A DNA stretch of 64,000 nt from Curtobacterium sp. ZW137 (GCF_003762905.1 NZ_RJKS01000001.1:806001-870000); one strand, 5' to 3'; shown: positions 17,520 to 26,920, counted from the stretch's first letter. The notes: generated from the sequence alone by a model not told the origin. Numbers and translations: made by a program.

Positions 17520-17604
17520 GAGACGCCGCCCGCGTGCCGAGACGCCGCCGGAGACCGCGGCGTCTCACCCACACAGCGGCGTCTCGCGCACACCGCGGCG
17601 TCGC
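17520..17604. repeat. Cluster of GAGACGCCG / CGGCGTCTC repeats
   Basis: In the 134 bases between the hairpin and the ribF stop, GAGACGCCG occurs at 17520 and 17539 and its complement CGGCGTCTC at 17558 and 17577; a variant CGGCGTCGC follows at 17596. Spacing is close to 19 bases each time. No open frame explains it. It may be a small intergenic repeat family or extended terminator structure. Confidence 0.7.
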
Positions 17605-17644
17605 GCGCACAGAGCCGCGTCGCGCGCGCCCGGCGCACCCCGGG

Positions 17645-18607
17645 TCAGACCGGGGCGGGGAGCCCGAGCAGGGTGCGGATGTCGAGGTCGTCCTGGCGCA
17701 TCTGCGTCGCGAGCTCGTCCATCGAGCCGAACTTCACCATGCCGCGGACGTACGACACGAAGAGCACCGCGATGGTGTCCCCGTAGAGGTCGATGTCGAC
17801 GTCGAGCAGGTGCGCCTCGATCTGCTTCGCGGGGACCCCCTCGAACGTCGGGTTGTTCCCCACCGACACCGCCGCCGGGTACGTCGTGCCGTTGTGCAGC
17901 ACGCGTGCGGCGTAGACACCGTCCGCGGGGACGAACCCCTCGCACGACGGGTCGAGGTTCGCGGTCGGGTACCCCATCGCGCGGCCGCGCTGGTTCCCGC
18001 GGACGACGACGCTGCGGACGGCGTGCTCACGCCCGAGGAGCCGTGCCGCCTCGGCGACGCGGCCTTCGCCGAGGAGCTCCCGGATCCACGTGGAGGAGAC
18101 GCGGCGCTCACCGGCGGGGCGGACGTCGTCGATGAGGTCGACGTCGTCGATCAGCTCGACCGCGAAGCCGTGCTGGGCGCCGAGGGACCGGAGGAGCGCG
18201 ACGTCGCCGGCGCCCTTCGCCCCGAACCGGAAGTCGCTGCCGACGAAGACGAGCTTGGCGTTCAGGGTGTCGACGAGGATCCGGGCGACGAAGGTCTCGG
18301 GCGACCAGGACTGCAGCTCCGCGTCGAACCGCAGCAGCAGGGTGGCGTCCACACCGACGTCGTCGAGGAGCTCGCGACGCTGCGCGATGCTCGTCAGGGC
18401 GGGCGGGACCTTCGCCGGGTCGATGATGCTCAGCGGGTGCCGGTCGAACGTGACGACCGTCGACACGAGTCCCTGCTGACGGGCGGCGCGCTCGAGGTGC
18501 GCGATGACCGCACGGTGCCCGACGTGCACGCCGTCGAACTTGCCGATGGTGACGGCACTCGGCCCGAAGCCCTGGGCGACGTCATCGACGTCTTCGTAGT
18601 ACTGCAT
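17645..18607 (-). CDS. ribF: Bifunctional riboflavin kinase / FMN adenylyltransferase
   Basis: Makes FMN from riboflavin and then FAD. The N-terminal nucleotidyltransferase half has GKFDGVHVGHRAVI (about residues 22-35) and the STWIRELLGEGRV segment; the C-terminal kinase half has GRAMGYPTANLD and ends with the usual RFVRGMxKF-like YVRGMVKFGSMDELATQM. Length 320 is typical. It lies downstream of truB and two small membrane proteins, an arrangement common in Microbacteriaceae. Confidence 0.96.
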   Translation of the reverse strand: MQYYEDVDDVAQGFGPSAVTIGKFDGVHVGHRAVIAHLERAARQQGLVSTVVTFDRHPLSIIDPAKVPPALTSIAQRRELLDDVGVDATLLLRFDAELQSWSPETFVARILVDTLNAKLVFVGSDFRFGAKGAGDVALLRSLGAQHGFAVELIDDVDLIDDVRPAGERRVSSTWIRELLGEGRVAEAARLLGREHAVRSVVVRGNQRGRAMGYPTANLDPSCEGFVPADGVYAARVLHNGTTYPAAVSVGNNPTFEGVPAKQIEAHLLDVDIDLYGDTIAVLFVSYVRGMVKFGSMDELATQMRQDDLDIRTLLGLPAPV

Positions 18608-18620
18608 GTCGCTCCCCCGC

Positions 18621-19067
18621 CTACTCGCTGGCCGCCACGGCGGGCTCGGGTTCGGTGACGGGTGCTCCGGCGGTGCGGTGGTGCTTCCGGAGCCACCAGA
18701 GGCCCGCGATCGGCAGCACGAGCGGCGCGAAGGCGTAGCCCATGCCGTAGTACGACCAGATCGTCAGGTCGGGGAACAGCGCGTGGTCGAAGAGCGACAG
18801 CGTCCCGATCACGAGCACGCCCGTCATCTCGAAGACGATGGTGACGCAGGCGACCCGGTACCAGAAGCGTCCGGGCACGATGAGGGCGATGATCGCGACG
18901 ATGTACACGACGGCGGCGATGGCGCTCAGCGTGTACGAGAACGGCGCGAAGGAGAACTTCTCGGCGATCTGGACGACGCTGCGGCCCGTCGCTGCCAGGG
19001 CGAGGATGCCGTAGACGGCGATGAGGACGCGCCCGATGCCGGTCGCGAGGGAGGACTTGGTCGCCAT
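18621..19067 (-). CDS. Four-TM membrane protein of unknown function
   Basis: 148 residues from ATG 19067 (MATKSSLATGIGRVLIAVYG). Four hydrophobic segments are visible: RVLIAVYGILALAATG, LSAIAAVVYIVAIIALIV, VACVTIVFEMTGVLVIGTL and MGYAFAPLVLPIAGLWWL, with a short charged tail. It resembles unnamed integral membrane proteins found beside ribF and truB in related genomes. It ends 13 bases before the ribF start, so it is probably co-transcribed. No catalytic motif is evident. Confidence 0.8.
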   Translation of the reverse strand: MATKSSLATGIGRVLIAVYGILALAATGRSVVQIAEKFSFAPFSYTLSAIAAVVYIVAIIALIVPGRFWYRVACVTIVFEMTGVLVIGTLSLFDHALFPDLTIWSYYGMGYAFAPLVLPIAGLWWLRKHHRTAGAPVTEPEPAVAASE

Positions 19068-19168
19068 TGCACCGATTCTACCGACGACCGACGACACCGC
19101 CGACCGCACACGTCACAGACCGCAGACTGAAGACCTCACAGGCCGCACGCGTCACGGACCGCACACCT

Positions 19169-19534
19169 CTAGTTCAGGGCGAACCAGATCTGGTACATCC
19201 GGTAGACCATCACGGCCACGGTGAACGCGCCCGCCCCGAGCACGACGGTGCTCCACCGCGTGCGGTCGATGAGCGCCCAGACGATCGTGGCCGGCGGGAC
19301 GAGCAGCACCGACACCGCGTAGACCCAGAACTCGAGCAGGTTGCCCGTCGCCGGGTTCCCGACCGCTGGCTGCACCAGCGACACGACGAGCTGCGCGATG
19401 AGCAGGAGCTCGATGAGCACGAGCGACCCGACGGTGTAGTCGTTGGGCTTCCAGCCGATGAAGCCGACGACCACGGCGAACACGCCGACGACGCAGGCCA
19501 GCACGAGCTGCACCCACATGAACCACTCGATCAC
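19169..19534 (-). CDS. Small four-TM membrane protein
   Basis: 121 residues starting MIEWFMWVQLVLACVVGVFA, with segments at about residues 7-26, 38-56, 67-84 and 94-113 and the short loop GFIGWKPNDYTVGS. Its ATG overlaps the truB stop by 4 bp (ATGA), so it is translated after truB. No named family is recognised; the size and hydrophobicity suggest a small inner-membrane partner protein. Confidence 0.8.
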   Translation of the reverse strand: MIEWFMWVQLVLACVVGVFAVVVGFIGWKPNDYTVGSLVLIELLLIAQLVVSLVQPAVGNPATGNLLEFWVYAVSVLLVPPATIVWALIDRTRWSTVVLGAGAFTVAVMVYRMYQIWFALN

Positions 19535-20472
19535 GCGTTCGCTCCTGACGCCGTGGGGAAGTTGGTGATGACCCGCAGCAGTCCGCGGCGGACGGAGACG
19601 AGACCGATCAGCCGGTCGTCGCGTGCGGTGACGGCCGCGACCGGGCCGTCGGTGTCCGGGTGGTCGGCGTCGATGCGCTTGCCGTCGGCGAGGTCCTTCG
19701 CGCGGGCAGCGTCGAGCGTGACGACCGGGAACAGCTGTCGGGCGATCTCGGCCGGGCGGACCAGGGCCGCGCGGACGTCGACGGCGTCGTCCTCGAGGTC
19801 GATCGCGTCGTCGACGGAGAACGGGCCGACCAGCGTCCGGCGGAGGGCCGTGAGGTGCGCCCCGGTGCCGAGGGTCGCACCGACGTCGCGGGCGAGCGCC
19901 CGCACGTAGGTGCCGGACGAGCAGGCCACGACGACGTCGAGGTCGACCACGCTCGTGGGGACCCCGTCGACGGAGACGACGTCCTCGTTCCGGCCGGTGA
20001 CCTCGAACCGCGAGATCGTCACCGCCCGGGCCTTGAGGGTGACCTCCTCGCCCTTCCGGGCCAGGTCGTAGGCGCGTCGACCGTCGACCTTGATCGCACT
20101 GACCGTCGACGGGACCTGCGAGATGGGACCGCGCTGCTGTGCAACGGCCGCTTCGACCGCGGCTTCGGAGACGTCCGCGCCGGACACGCCCACCGCCGCC
20201 ACGGGGTCGCCGTCGGCGTCGTCCGAGTCGGTGGAGACGCCGAGCCGGATGGTCGCCGTGTAGGTCTTGTCGAGGCCGACCAGGTGCGTCAGGAGCCGCG
20301 TGGACGGACCGGCTCCGAGGAGCAGCAGTCCGGTCGCCATCGGGTCGAGGGTGCCGGCGTGGCCGATCTTCTTGAGGTCGAGACGGCGTCGGGCGATCGA
20401 GACCGCGCGATGGCTGGAGATCCCCTGCGGTTTGTCGACGAGGAGGATGCCGTCGGGAGCGGTTACGAGCAC
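19531..20472 (-). CDS. truB: tRNA pseudouridine-55 synthase
   Basis: Makes pseudouridine 55 in the tRNA T-loop. The 313-residue protein has LLVDKPQGISSHRAVSIARR and the catalytic motif HAGTLDPMATGLLLLG (about residues 38-53, Asp in GTLD), then SSGTYVRALARDVG and a C-terminal PUA-like end. GTG at 20472 fits. It belongs to the infB-rbfA-truB-ribF translation cluster, here split by a kinase-like gene and mutY. Confidence 0.96.
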   Translation of the reverse strand: MLVTAPDGILLVDKPQGISSHRAVSIARRRLDLKKIGHAGTLDPMATGLLLLGAGPSTRLLTHLVGLDKTYTATIRLGVSTDSDDADGDPVAAVGVSGADVSEAAVEAAVAQQRGPISQVPSTVSAIKVDGRRAYDLARKGEEVTLKARAVTISRFEVTGRNEDVVSVDGVPTSVVDLDVVVACSSGTYVRALARDVGATLGTGAHLTALRRTLVGPFSVDDAIDLEDDAVDVRAALVRPAEIARQLFPVVTLDAARAKDLADGKRIDADHPDTDGPVAAVTARDDRLIGLVSVRRGLLRVITNFPTASGANA

Positions 20473-20494
20473 CCGAGGAGATTACCAGCGCACG

Positions 20495-20941
20495 TCAGCA
20501 GGCATCGTTCCACTCGCGACGCGGGTGCGCCGGGTCGGTGACGTCGAGGACCGCGAACGCGGCGATCTTGACGTCGGCGCGGCGTTCCAGCCGACCGGAC
20601 TCCTGTTCCACCCAGAGCGACCAGCGCCACAGGCCGCGCGCACCGGCGCCGAGGACACCGTGGCCGTGCACCACGAGGACCCCGTCACCCGCACCGGTGG
20701 ACCGGAACGGCGCGACGAGTCCGGAGCGCAGCGCGTCCACGTCGGTGGAGGGAGCGGCAGCGGCCATCGCCGAGACGCCGTGCTGCTCGAAGCCGGCGAC
20801 CAGGGCCGCGGCGACGTGTTCGAGGTCGACGCCGTCCTGCCCGTCGATGCCGACGACGGTGCGGTTCGTGCCGACCTGTGCGATCACCTCTCCCGCGATC
20901 GCAGCCATCGTGTCGGTCTCTTCGGGTGCCCAGCGTGCCAT
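20495..20941 (-). CDS. Degenerate nucleoside kinase-like protein, P-loop lost
   Basis: 148 residues. The segment TVVGIDGQDGVDLEHVAAAL (from about residue 27) sits where uridine-kinase-like proteins carry VxGIDGxxGxGKxTLA, but Gly-Lys-Thr is replaced by Val-Asp-Leu, so no Walker A lysine remains. Further on, GVLVVHGHGVLGAGARGLWR and VTDPAHPRREWNDAC match the style of the VxVxEGxGL strand and the DxxDPxxPRR end of actinobacterial uridine-kinase-like proteins. The middle is shortened. I read it as a pseudo-kinase or an eroded gene kept in frame; the resemblance is from memory of the family. It is transcribed toward truB. Confidence 0.55.
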   Translation of the reverse strand: MARWAPEETDTMAAIAGEVIAQVGTNRTVVGIDGQDGVDLEHVAAALVAGFEQHGVSAMAAAAPSTDVDALRSGLVAPFRSTGAGDGVLVVHGHGVLGAGARGLWRWSLWVEQESGRLERRADVKIAAFAVLDVTDPAHPRREWNDAC

Positions 20942-20960
20942 GCACCCACCGTAGGCTGTC

Positions 20961-21908
20961 GTGGTGAACGCGAGTCGAGCCTCCCGTCAGCCTGTGGAGA
21001 ACGCGACCGGCCCGCAGGGCGCGACGCGGCCCGACATCGCGACCCCGCTCGTCGCGTGGTTCCGCGCCGAGGCGCGCGACCTCCCCTGGCGCCGTCCCGG
21101 CTTCCCCGCCTGGGGCACGCTGGTCAGCGAGATCATGCTGCAGCAGACGCAGGTCGCACGCGTGATCCCCCGCCTGGAGGCATGGCTCACCCGGTGGCCG
21201 ACGCCTCGCGACCTCGCGGACTCACCGCCGTCGGACGCGGTGCGTGCCTGGGACCGGCTCGGCTACCCGAGACGGGCGCTCGCGCTGCACGCGGCGGCGA
21301 CGGCGATCGCCGAGCAGCACGACAACGTCGTGCCCCGGGACGTCGACGCGCTCCTCGCGCTGCCCGGCATCGGTGACTACACGGCGCGGGCGGTCGCGGT
21401 CTTCGCGTACGGCGACCGGCACCCCGTCGTCGACGTGAACGTGCGCCGGGTGCTCGCGCGGGCGCTCCTCGGGCAGGGCGGACCCGGACCGGCGAACGCG
21501 AAGCAGGACCTGCCGCTGATGGCCTCGGTCCTGCCGGAGGACCGCGAGGACGCGGCCGCGACGAACGCCGCGGTGATGGAACTCGGTGCGCTCGTCTGCG
21601 TCGCACGCTCCCCCGCGTGCGACGCCTGCCCGATCGCGGACCGCTGCGCGTGGCGTGCGGCCGGCTACCCGGAGCACGACGGCCCGCGCGCGCCGAAGCA
21701 GGCGAAGTTCGCCGGCAGCGACCGGCAGGTGCGGGGGCTCGTGATGGCCGAACTCCGCGCGAGCGACGTCCCCGTCACCCCCGCGGAGATCGCGATGGTC
21801 TGGCCGGACGCCGAGCAGCGGGACCGGGCGCTCGCGTCGCTCCTCCGCGACGGTCTCGCGGTGGGTGACGACGCGAGCGGCTACCAGCTGCCCGGCGGCG
21901 CCGACTAG
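20961..21908 (+). CDS. mutY: A/G-specific adenine glycosylase
   Basis: Removes adenine mispaired with 8-oxoguanine. The catalytic Glu lies in VSEIMLQQTQVARVI, the helix-hairpin-helix is LPGIGDYTARAV with catalytic Asp in PVVDVNVRRV, and the Fe-S loop is CVARSPACDACPIADRC (C-x6-C-x2-C-x5-C, about residues 213-229). At 315 residues it has only a short C-terminal part, as usual for actinobacterial MutY. GTG codons at 20961 and 20964 are both possible; a TAGGCT at 20952-20957 would make 20964 a leaderless start. The stop codon overlaps the rbfA stop on the other strand (CTAG). Confidence 0.95.
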   Translation: MVNASRASRQPVENATGPQGATRPDIATPLVAWFRAEARDLPWRRPGFPAWGTLVSEIMLQQTQVARVIPRLEAWLTRWPTPRDLADSPPSDAVRAWDRLGYPRRALALHAAATAIAEQHDNVVPRDVDALLALPGIGDYTARAVAVFAYGDRHPVVDVNVRRVLARALLGQGGPGPANAKQDLPLMASVLPEDREDAAATNAAVMELGALVCVARSPACDACPIADRCAWRAAGYPEHDGPRAPKQAKFAGSDRQVRGLVMAELRASDVPVTPAEIAMVWPDAEQRDRALASLLRDGLAVGDDASGYQLPGGAD

Positions 21909-22351
21909 GCCTGTTCCTCGGACTCGTCGTCGTCCTCGTCGCGCTTGTACGGGTCGGCGTCGCCGGCGAACGTGGCGCCCACCGATGCCGAGCGGACCTG
22001 CTCGTCGCGCATCTTGGCCTGCGCGAGCAGGTCCTCGAGGTGCGCGGAGGTGTCCGGCAGGGCGTCGGCGATGAACTCGAGCGACGGGGTGAGCCGCGCC
22101 GTGATGTTCTTGCCGACCTCGGTGCGGAGCATGCCGGTCGCGGCCTTCAGCGCGGCGGCGGAGTCGGCGCGTTCCTCGTCGGTGCCGTACACGGTGTAGA
22201 AGACCGACGCGTGCTGCAGGTCACCGGTCACGCGGACGTCGGTGATCGTCACGAAGCCGAGACGCGGGTCGCGCAGACCCTTGTCCAGTCGACGTGCGAC
22301 GACTTCCTTGATGCGGTCGGCCATCTTGCGTGCGCGCTGCGGATCAGCCAT
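21905..22351 (-). CDS. rbfA: Ribosome-binding factor A
   Basis: Binds the 30S subunit during late 16S processing. The 148-residue protein begins MADPQRARKMADRIKEVVAR and has the KH-like core with DPRLGFVTITDVRVTGDLQHASVFYTV and LTPSLEFIADALPDTSAHLEDLL. The C-terminal tail is acidic (YKRDEDDDESEEQA). Downstream of infB in the standard order. Confidence 0.96.
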   Translation of the reverse strand: MADPQRARKMADRIKEVVARRLDKGLRDPRLGFVTITDVRVTGDLQHASVFYTVYGTDEERADSAAALKAATGMLRTEVGKNITARLTPSLEFIADALPDTSAHLEDLLAQAKMRDEQVRSASVGATFAGDADPYKRDEDDDESEEQA

Positions 22352-22373
22352 GGGTTCCTCCTTGGGAATGGGT

Positions 22374-22407
22374 GGGCCCCGACCTCCCGCGAGGGAGGCC
22401 GGGGCCC
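22374..22407 (-). terminator. Hairpin between infB and rbfA
   Basis: GGGCCCCGACCTCCC (22374-22388) pairs with GGGAGGCCGGGGCCC (22393-22407) around a GCGA loop, with one mismatch. It sits 16 bases after the infB stop and 22 bases before the rbfA start. It may be a partial terminator or a processing site that lowers rbfA relative to infB. Confidence 0.7.
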
Positions 22408-22422
22408 AGGGTAGTCACACGA

Positions 22423-25254
22423 TCAGTCGCGCGGCTTCTCGACGAGCTCGGTGGTCTCGATCTCGTCACCGATCTGGATGTCGTTGTACTTGCCCAGACC
22501 GATACCCGCCTCGAAGTCCGTGCGGACCTCGGTGACGTCGTCCTTGAAGCGACGGAGCGACTCGATGGCCAGCCCGTCCGCGAGGACCACGCCGTCACGG
22601 ATGACGCGCGCCTTGGCGTTGCGCGTGATCGTGCCGGAGCGGACGATGACACCCGCGATGTTGCCGAACTTCGAGGACCGGAAGACCTCGCGGATCTCGG
22701 CGACACCGGACTGCACCTCTTCGTACTCGGGCTTGAGCATGCCCTTGAGGGACTGCTCGATGTCCTCGAGTGCGTTGTAGATGACCGAGTAGAACCGGAC
22801 GTCGATGCCTTCACGCGCCGCACGCTCACGGGCCTTGACGTCCGGACGGACGTTGAAGCCGATGACGATGGCGTTGTCGATCGTGGCGAGGTCGATGTCC
22901 GACTCGGTGATCGCACCCACACCGCGGTGCAGGATGCGCAGCTGGACACTGTCGTCCACCTCGATGTCGAGGAGCGACTGCTCGAGTGCTTCGACAGCAC
23001 CGGAGACGTCACCCTTGATGATGAGGTTGAGCGAGTCGACCTTGCCCTCTTCGAGTGCACGGGTGAAGTCCTCGAGCGAGATGCGCTTGCGGGCCTTGGC
23101 CAGCTGGGCGTTGCGCTCGGCCGCTTCACGCTTCTCAGCGATCTGACGTGCGGTTCGGTCTTCTTCCGTGACGAGGAAGGTGTCACCGGCGCGGGGCACC
23201 GAGGACAGGCCCTGCACCTGGACCGGACGACTCGGCGTCGCGGCGGTCACCGGGTTGCCGTCTTCGTCGGCCATCGCACGGACGCGGCCGTAGGCCGTTC
23301 CCGCGACGATCGCGTCGCCGACGTGCAGGGTACCCGACTGGATGAGCACCGTGGCGACTGCACCGCGGCCCTTGTCCAGGCGTGCTTCGATCGCGACACC
23401 GCGGGCGTCCTTGTCGGGGTTCGCACGCAGGTCGAGCCCGGCGTCAGCGGTGAGCAGCACGGCGTCCAGGAGCTCCTGGATGCCGATGTTCTGCCGCGCG
23501 GAGACGTCGACGAACATGACGTCGCCGCCGTACTCCTCGGCCACCAGGTTGTACTCGGTGAGCTGCTGGCGGACCTTGGCCGGGTTCGCGCCTTCCTTGT
23601 CGATCTTGTTCACCGCGACCACGATCGGCACGTTGGCCGACTGCGCGTGGTTCAGCGCCTCGATCGTCTGGGGCATGATGCCGTCGTCCGCCGCGACCAC
23701 GAGGATCGCGATGTCCGTCACCTGCGCACCACGGGCACGCATGGCGGTGAACGCCTCGTGACCCGGGGTGTCGATGAACGTGATCGGACGCTCGATGCCC
23801 TCGTGCTCCGCGACGATCTGGTACGCACCGATGTGCTGCGTGATGCCGCCGGCTTCGCCCTCGACCACCTTGGAGTTGCGGATGGCGTCGAGCAGGCGCG
23901 TCTTGCCGTGGTCGACGTGACCCATGACGGTGACGACCGGGGGACGCTGCTGCAGGACGGAGTCGTCCTCGTCGGCGTACTCGGCGTCGATGTCGATGTC
24001 GAAGCCCTCGAGGAGCTCGCGGTCCTCGTCTTCCGGCGACACGATCTGGATCCTGTAGCCGAGCTCTTCGCCGAGGACCTCGAAGGTCGCCTCGTCGAGG
24101 GACTCCGTGGCGGTCGCCATCTCACCGAGGTGGAACAGCACCGTCACGAGGTTGCCGGGGCTCGCGTCGATCTTGTCCGCGAAGTCCGAGATGCTCGCAC
24201 CACGACGCAGACGGACGACCGTGTTGCCGTCGCCGCGCGGGACCTGCACACCGCCGAGCGACGGCGCCTGCCGCATCTCGTACTCGGCGCGCTTCGTCCG
24301 CTTCGACTTGCGGGCACGGCTCTTGCCGCCACCGCGACCGAACGCACCGGCGGTACCACCACCGGGGCCACGGCCACGACCGCCGCCACCGGCGGGACGC
24401 GGGCCGCTGAACGCCGGACGCGGGAAACCGCCACCAGCGCCGCCACCGGCACCGGGACGACCGCCACCGGGGCCGCCACGACCGCCGCCACCCTGGCCCG
24501 GGCGCTGCCCGAAGCCGTTCGGACGGTTGCCCTGACCGGGACCACCCGGACGCGGAGCACCCGGACGGGGTGCGCCGGGACGCGGGGGCTGCGGACGCGG
24601 GATCCCGCCACCACCGGCACCGCCGGCGGGACGCTGACCCATGCCCTGGTTGGACGAGTACGGGTTGTTGCCGGGGCGCGGCGGGCGCGAGCCCATGCCC
24701 TGGCTGGACGCGTAGGGGTTGTTGCCCGGACGGGCGCCCGGCTTCGGGCCACCCGGCTTCGGACCGGCCGCCGCGGGCTTCGCGCTGCCCGGCTTGACGG
24801 CGTCGTTCTTCGGCGCGCTCGGAGCGTCACCGGAGTCCTTCGGGGCGGCTGCCTTCTCCTCGGCAGCGGCCTTGCGCGCTGCTTCGGCCTCGGCCTGCCG
24901 CTGCGCGACGGACTTGGGGGCCGGCGTGACGGGCACGTCGGTGTTCTCGGCCGGCTGCGCGGGGGCTTCGGGCTCCGGGGCCGGAGCGGGACGCTTCGGG
25001 CCGGGCTTCGGGCCACCGGGCTTCGGTGCGGCCGACTTCGCCGCCGCCGGAGCGGGGGCTGCTGCGGCTGCGGGCTTCGCGGATGCCGAAGCACCCTCGG
25101 CCTGCAGTGCGGCACGGAGCTTCCGTGCCACGGGGGGCTCGACACTCGAGCTCGGTCCCTTGACGAACTCGCCCAGCTCCTTGAGCTTCTCGAGTGCGGT
25201 CTTGCTGTCGACGCCGAGCTCGCTTGCGATCTCGTGTACGCGTGGTTTCGCCAC
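22423..25254 (-). CDS. infB: Translation initiation factor IF-2
   Basis: GTPase that places initiator tRNA on the 30S subunit. The 943-residue protein begins [20 protein letters not shown] (IF2N helix domain), continues with a long Pro/Gly/Ala region (about residues 60-315) holding repeats of [11 protein letters not shown], a second IF2N domain ([20 protein letters not shown]) and the G domain with [12 protein letters not shown] at about 435-446, DTPGHEAF and NKID. The C-terminal domains end with [20 protein letters not shown]. The low-complexity N-region is common in actinobacteria. Confidence 0.98.
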   Translation of the reverse strand: MAKPRVHEIASELGVDSKTALEKLKELGEFVKGPSSSVEPPVARKLRAALQAEGASASAKPAAAAAPAPAAAKSAAPKPGGPKPGPKRPAPAPEPEAPAQPAENTDVPVTPAPKSVAQRQAEAEAARKAAAEEKAAAPKDSGDAPSAPKNDAVKPGSAKPAAAGPKPGGPKPGARPGNNPYASSQGMGSRPPRPGNNPYSSNQGMGQRPAGGAGGGGIPRPQPPRPGAPRPGAPRPGGPGQGNRPNGFGQRPGQGGGGRGGPGGGRPGAGGGAGGGFPRPAFSGPRPAGGGGRGRGPGGGTAGAFGRGGGKSRARKSKRTKRAEYEMRQAPSLGGVQVPRGDGNTVVRLRRGASISDFADKIDASPGNLVTVLFHLGEMATATESLDEATFEVLGEELGYRIQIVSPEDEDRELLEGFDIDIDAEYADEDDSVLQQRPPVVTVMGHVDHGKTRLLDAIRNSKVVEGEAGGITQHIGAYQIVAEHEGIERPITFIDTPGHEAFTAMRARGAQVTDIAILVVAADDGIMPQTIEALNHAQSANVPIVVAVNKIDKEGANPAKVRQQLTEYNLVAEEYGGDVMFVDVSARQNIGIQELLDAVLLTADAGLDLRANPDKDARGVAIEARLDKGRGAVATVLIQSGTLHVGDAIVAGTAYGRVRAMADEDGNPVTAATPSRPVQVQGLSSVPRAGDTFLVTEEDRTARQIAEKREAAERNAQLAKARKRISLEDFTRALEEGKVDSLNLIIKGDVSGAVEALEQSLLDIEVDDSVQLRILHRGVGAITESDIDLATIDNAIVIGFNVRPDVKARERAAREGIDVRFYSVIYNALEDIEQSLKGMLKPEYEEVQSGVAEIREVFRSSKFGNIAGVIVRSGTITRNAKARVIRDGVVLADGLAIESLRRFKDDVTEVRTDFEAGIGLGKYNDIQIGDEIETTELVEKPRD

Positions 25255-25328
25255 TGTTCTCCTTCACGGGTCCCACCCCGTCAAGGGGCAGGACTCACTG
25301 GATGATGGGTCTCATTTCGAGCCGCTCA

Positions 25329-25667
25329 TCAGTTGTCCATAAGCCGTTCAGCCTGTTCTGTCGTGTCCGGGCGCTCTTCTGCAACGTCCTGCGCCGCGTG
25401 GTTGGGTCCCACGTCGGGCAGGCTCCGCAGGTGATCGAGCACCGCAGACGTGTCCGGTTCACGTTCCAGCCGCAGCGCCCGGCGGAAAGCCTTGCGCTTG
25501 ACGGCCAGTTCGTACGCTTCGACGGTCGGTGTGAGCCACGCTCCCCGGCCCGGCATGACTGCCTTCGGATCCGCCACCACACGGTCTTCGCCAAGGGCTA
25601 CGACTCGGAGGAGGCAGGATCGGGGCGCGCGACGACGACTGCCGATGCACGTTCTGACGGCGACCAC
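25329..25667 (-). CDS. ylxR: YlxR-family RNA-binding protein (RnpM-like)
   Basis: 112 residues, starting VVAVRTCIGSRRRAPRSCLL. YlxR proteins sit between nusA and infB and in Bacillus bind RNase P RNA (RnpM). The core GRGAWLTPTVEAYELAVKRKAFRRAL (about residues 40-65) is the typical GRGAYLC-style strand and helix. The usual CxxC at the N-terminus is reduced to Cys-Ile-Gly-Ser. An excellent ribosome site, GGGGAGGAG, precedes the GTG. It is probably part of a nusA-ylxR-infB transcript. Confidence 0.9.
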   Translation of the reverse strand: MVAVRTCIGSRRRAPRSCLLRVVALGEDRVVADPKAVMPGRGAWLTPTVEAYELAVKRKAFRRALRLEREPDTSAVLDHLRSLPDVGPNHAAQDVAEERPDTTEQAERLMDN

Positions 25668-25775
25668 TCTACTCCTCCCCTCTGACGACCGCGATCCGGC
25701 GCGCCCGGATCCGCATCGCCACGGGCGAAACGCCGTGCGCCGACTCGGTCCGACGCGCGTTCTCGGACTTGTCGA

Positions 25776-26774
25776 TCAGGACTCGTCGTCGTCCAGGATG
25801 CTGTCCGGCTGGATGTCGATGCGCGCGCCCGTGAGCTTCGCGGCGAGACGGGCGTTCTGCCCTTCCTTGCCGATCGCGAGCGACAGCTGGTAGTCCGGCA
25901 CCAGGGCGCGGACGGCCTTCGTCGAGACGTCGAGCACGAACGCGCTCGTCACCTTCGCCGGCGACAGCGCGCTCGCCACGAACGTCGCGAGGTCCGGGGA
26001 CCAGTCCACGATGTCGATCTTCTCGGCACCGAGCTCCGTCGTCACGGCCCGCACGCGGGCGCCGAGCTCACCGATGCAGGCACCCTTGGCGTTCACGCCG
26101 GGCTCGTTCGCCTTCACCGCGAGCTTGGTGCGGTGACCGGCTTCGCGGGCCAGCGAGGTGATCTCCACCACGCCGGACGCGATCTCCGGGACCTCGAGCG
26201 CGAAGAGCTTCCGGACCAGGCCCGGGTGCGTGCGCGACACGATGATCTGCGGGCCCTTGGGGCCACGGCCGACGCTCGTCACGTACACGCGGATGCGCGA
26301 GCCGTGCGCGTAGGTCTCGCCGGGCACCTGCTCCTCGGGGGGCAGGATCGCCTCGACGGTGCCGAGGTCGACGTGCACCATCTTCGGGTTCGGGCCCTGC
26401 TGGACCACACCCGCGACGATGTCGCCTTCCTTGCCGCGGAACTGGCCGAGGATCTTGTCGTCGCCGATGTCGCGGAGACGCTGGTTGATGACCTGCTTCG
26501 CCGCGAACGCCGCGATGCGACCGAAGTCGCTGGGCTGGTCGACGGCTTCACCGATGACGGTGCCTTCGTCGTCGCGCTCCGGCACGAAGACGCTGACCTC
26601 ACCGGACTTGCGGTCGAGCTCGACCCGCGACTGCGCGTCCGCCGGCTCGCCGTTCTCGGCGGTGTGCTTGTGGTACGCGGTCAGGATGGCCGACTCGATG
26701 ATCTGGACGAGTTCTTCGAACGGGATCTCCCGTTCACGCTCCATGAGTCGCAGGACTGCGAGATCGATCTTCAC
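25776..26774 (-). CDS. nusA: Transcription termination/antitermination factor NusA
   Basis: Binds RNA polymerase and controls pausing. The 332-residue protein has the N-terminal polymerase-binding domain (MKIDLAVLRLMERER), an S1 domain (GSRIRVYVTSVGRGPKGP), KH1 (ACIGELGARVRAVTTELGAE) and KH2 (LAIGKEGQNARLAAKLTGAR). No C-terminal acidic repeats, as is normal outside proteobacteria. The usual upstream gene rimP is absent: only 183 bases with a hairpin separate nusA from proS. Confidence 0.97.
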   Translation of the reverse strand: MKIDLAVLRLMEREREIPFEELVQIIESAILTAYHKHTAENGEPADAQSRVELDRKSGEVSVFVPERDDEGTVIGEAVDQPSDFGRIAAFAAKQVINQRLRDIGDDKILGQFRGKEGDIVAGVVQQGPNPKMVHVDLGTVEAILPPEEQVPGETYAHGSRIRVYVTSVGRGPKGPQIIVSRTHPGLVRKLFALEVPEIASGVVEITSLAREAGHRTKLAVKANEPGVNAKGACIGELGARVRAVTTELGAEKIDIVDWSPDLATFVASALSPAKVTSAFVLDVSTKAVRALVPDYQLSLAIGKEGQNARLAAKLTGARIDIQPDSILDDDES

Positions 26775-26875
26775 CGAGGGCCTCCGTATTCAGCTGAGTC
26801 GCTCCGGCGCACTGGTACCGCGCAGAAGTCGGCGTCCAGACTACCGCACTGCGGGTCGCGGACCGTGCCCGTCAA

Positions 26876-26920
26876 CGGCCTGGAGGCTCGTGGCGGGGCC
26901 CGCCACGAGCCTCCAGGCCG
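26876..26920 (-). terminator. Very long hairpin between proS and nusA
   Basis: CGGCCTGGAGGCTCGTGGCG at 26876-26895 is followed after GGGGCCC by its perfect complement ending at 26920. The stem is about 20 bp or more with a tiny loop. It lies 37 bases past the proS stop and about 100 bases before nusA, so it probably separates the two transcripts. The half-site GGCCTGGAGGCTCG recurs elsewhere in the window (near 30163 and 54774). Confidence 0.85.

Noticed and set aside
22330..25305. A plus-strand open frame of 991 codons opposite infB
   Set aside because: The minus strand is unmistakably IF-2. High GC makes long antisense frames common, and the predicted protein is low-complexity with no domain or ribosome site.
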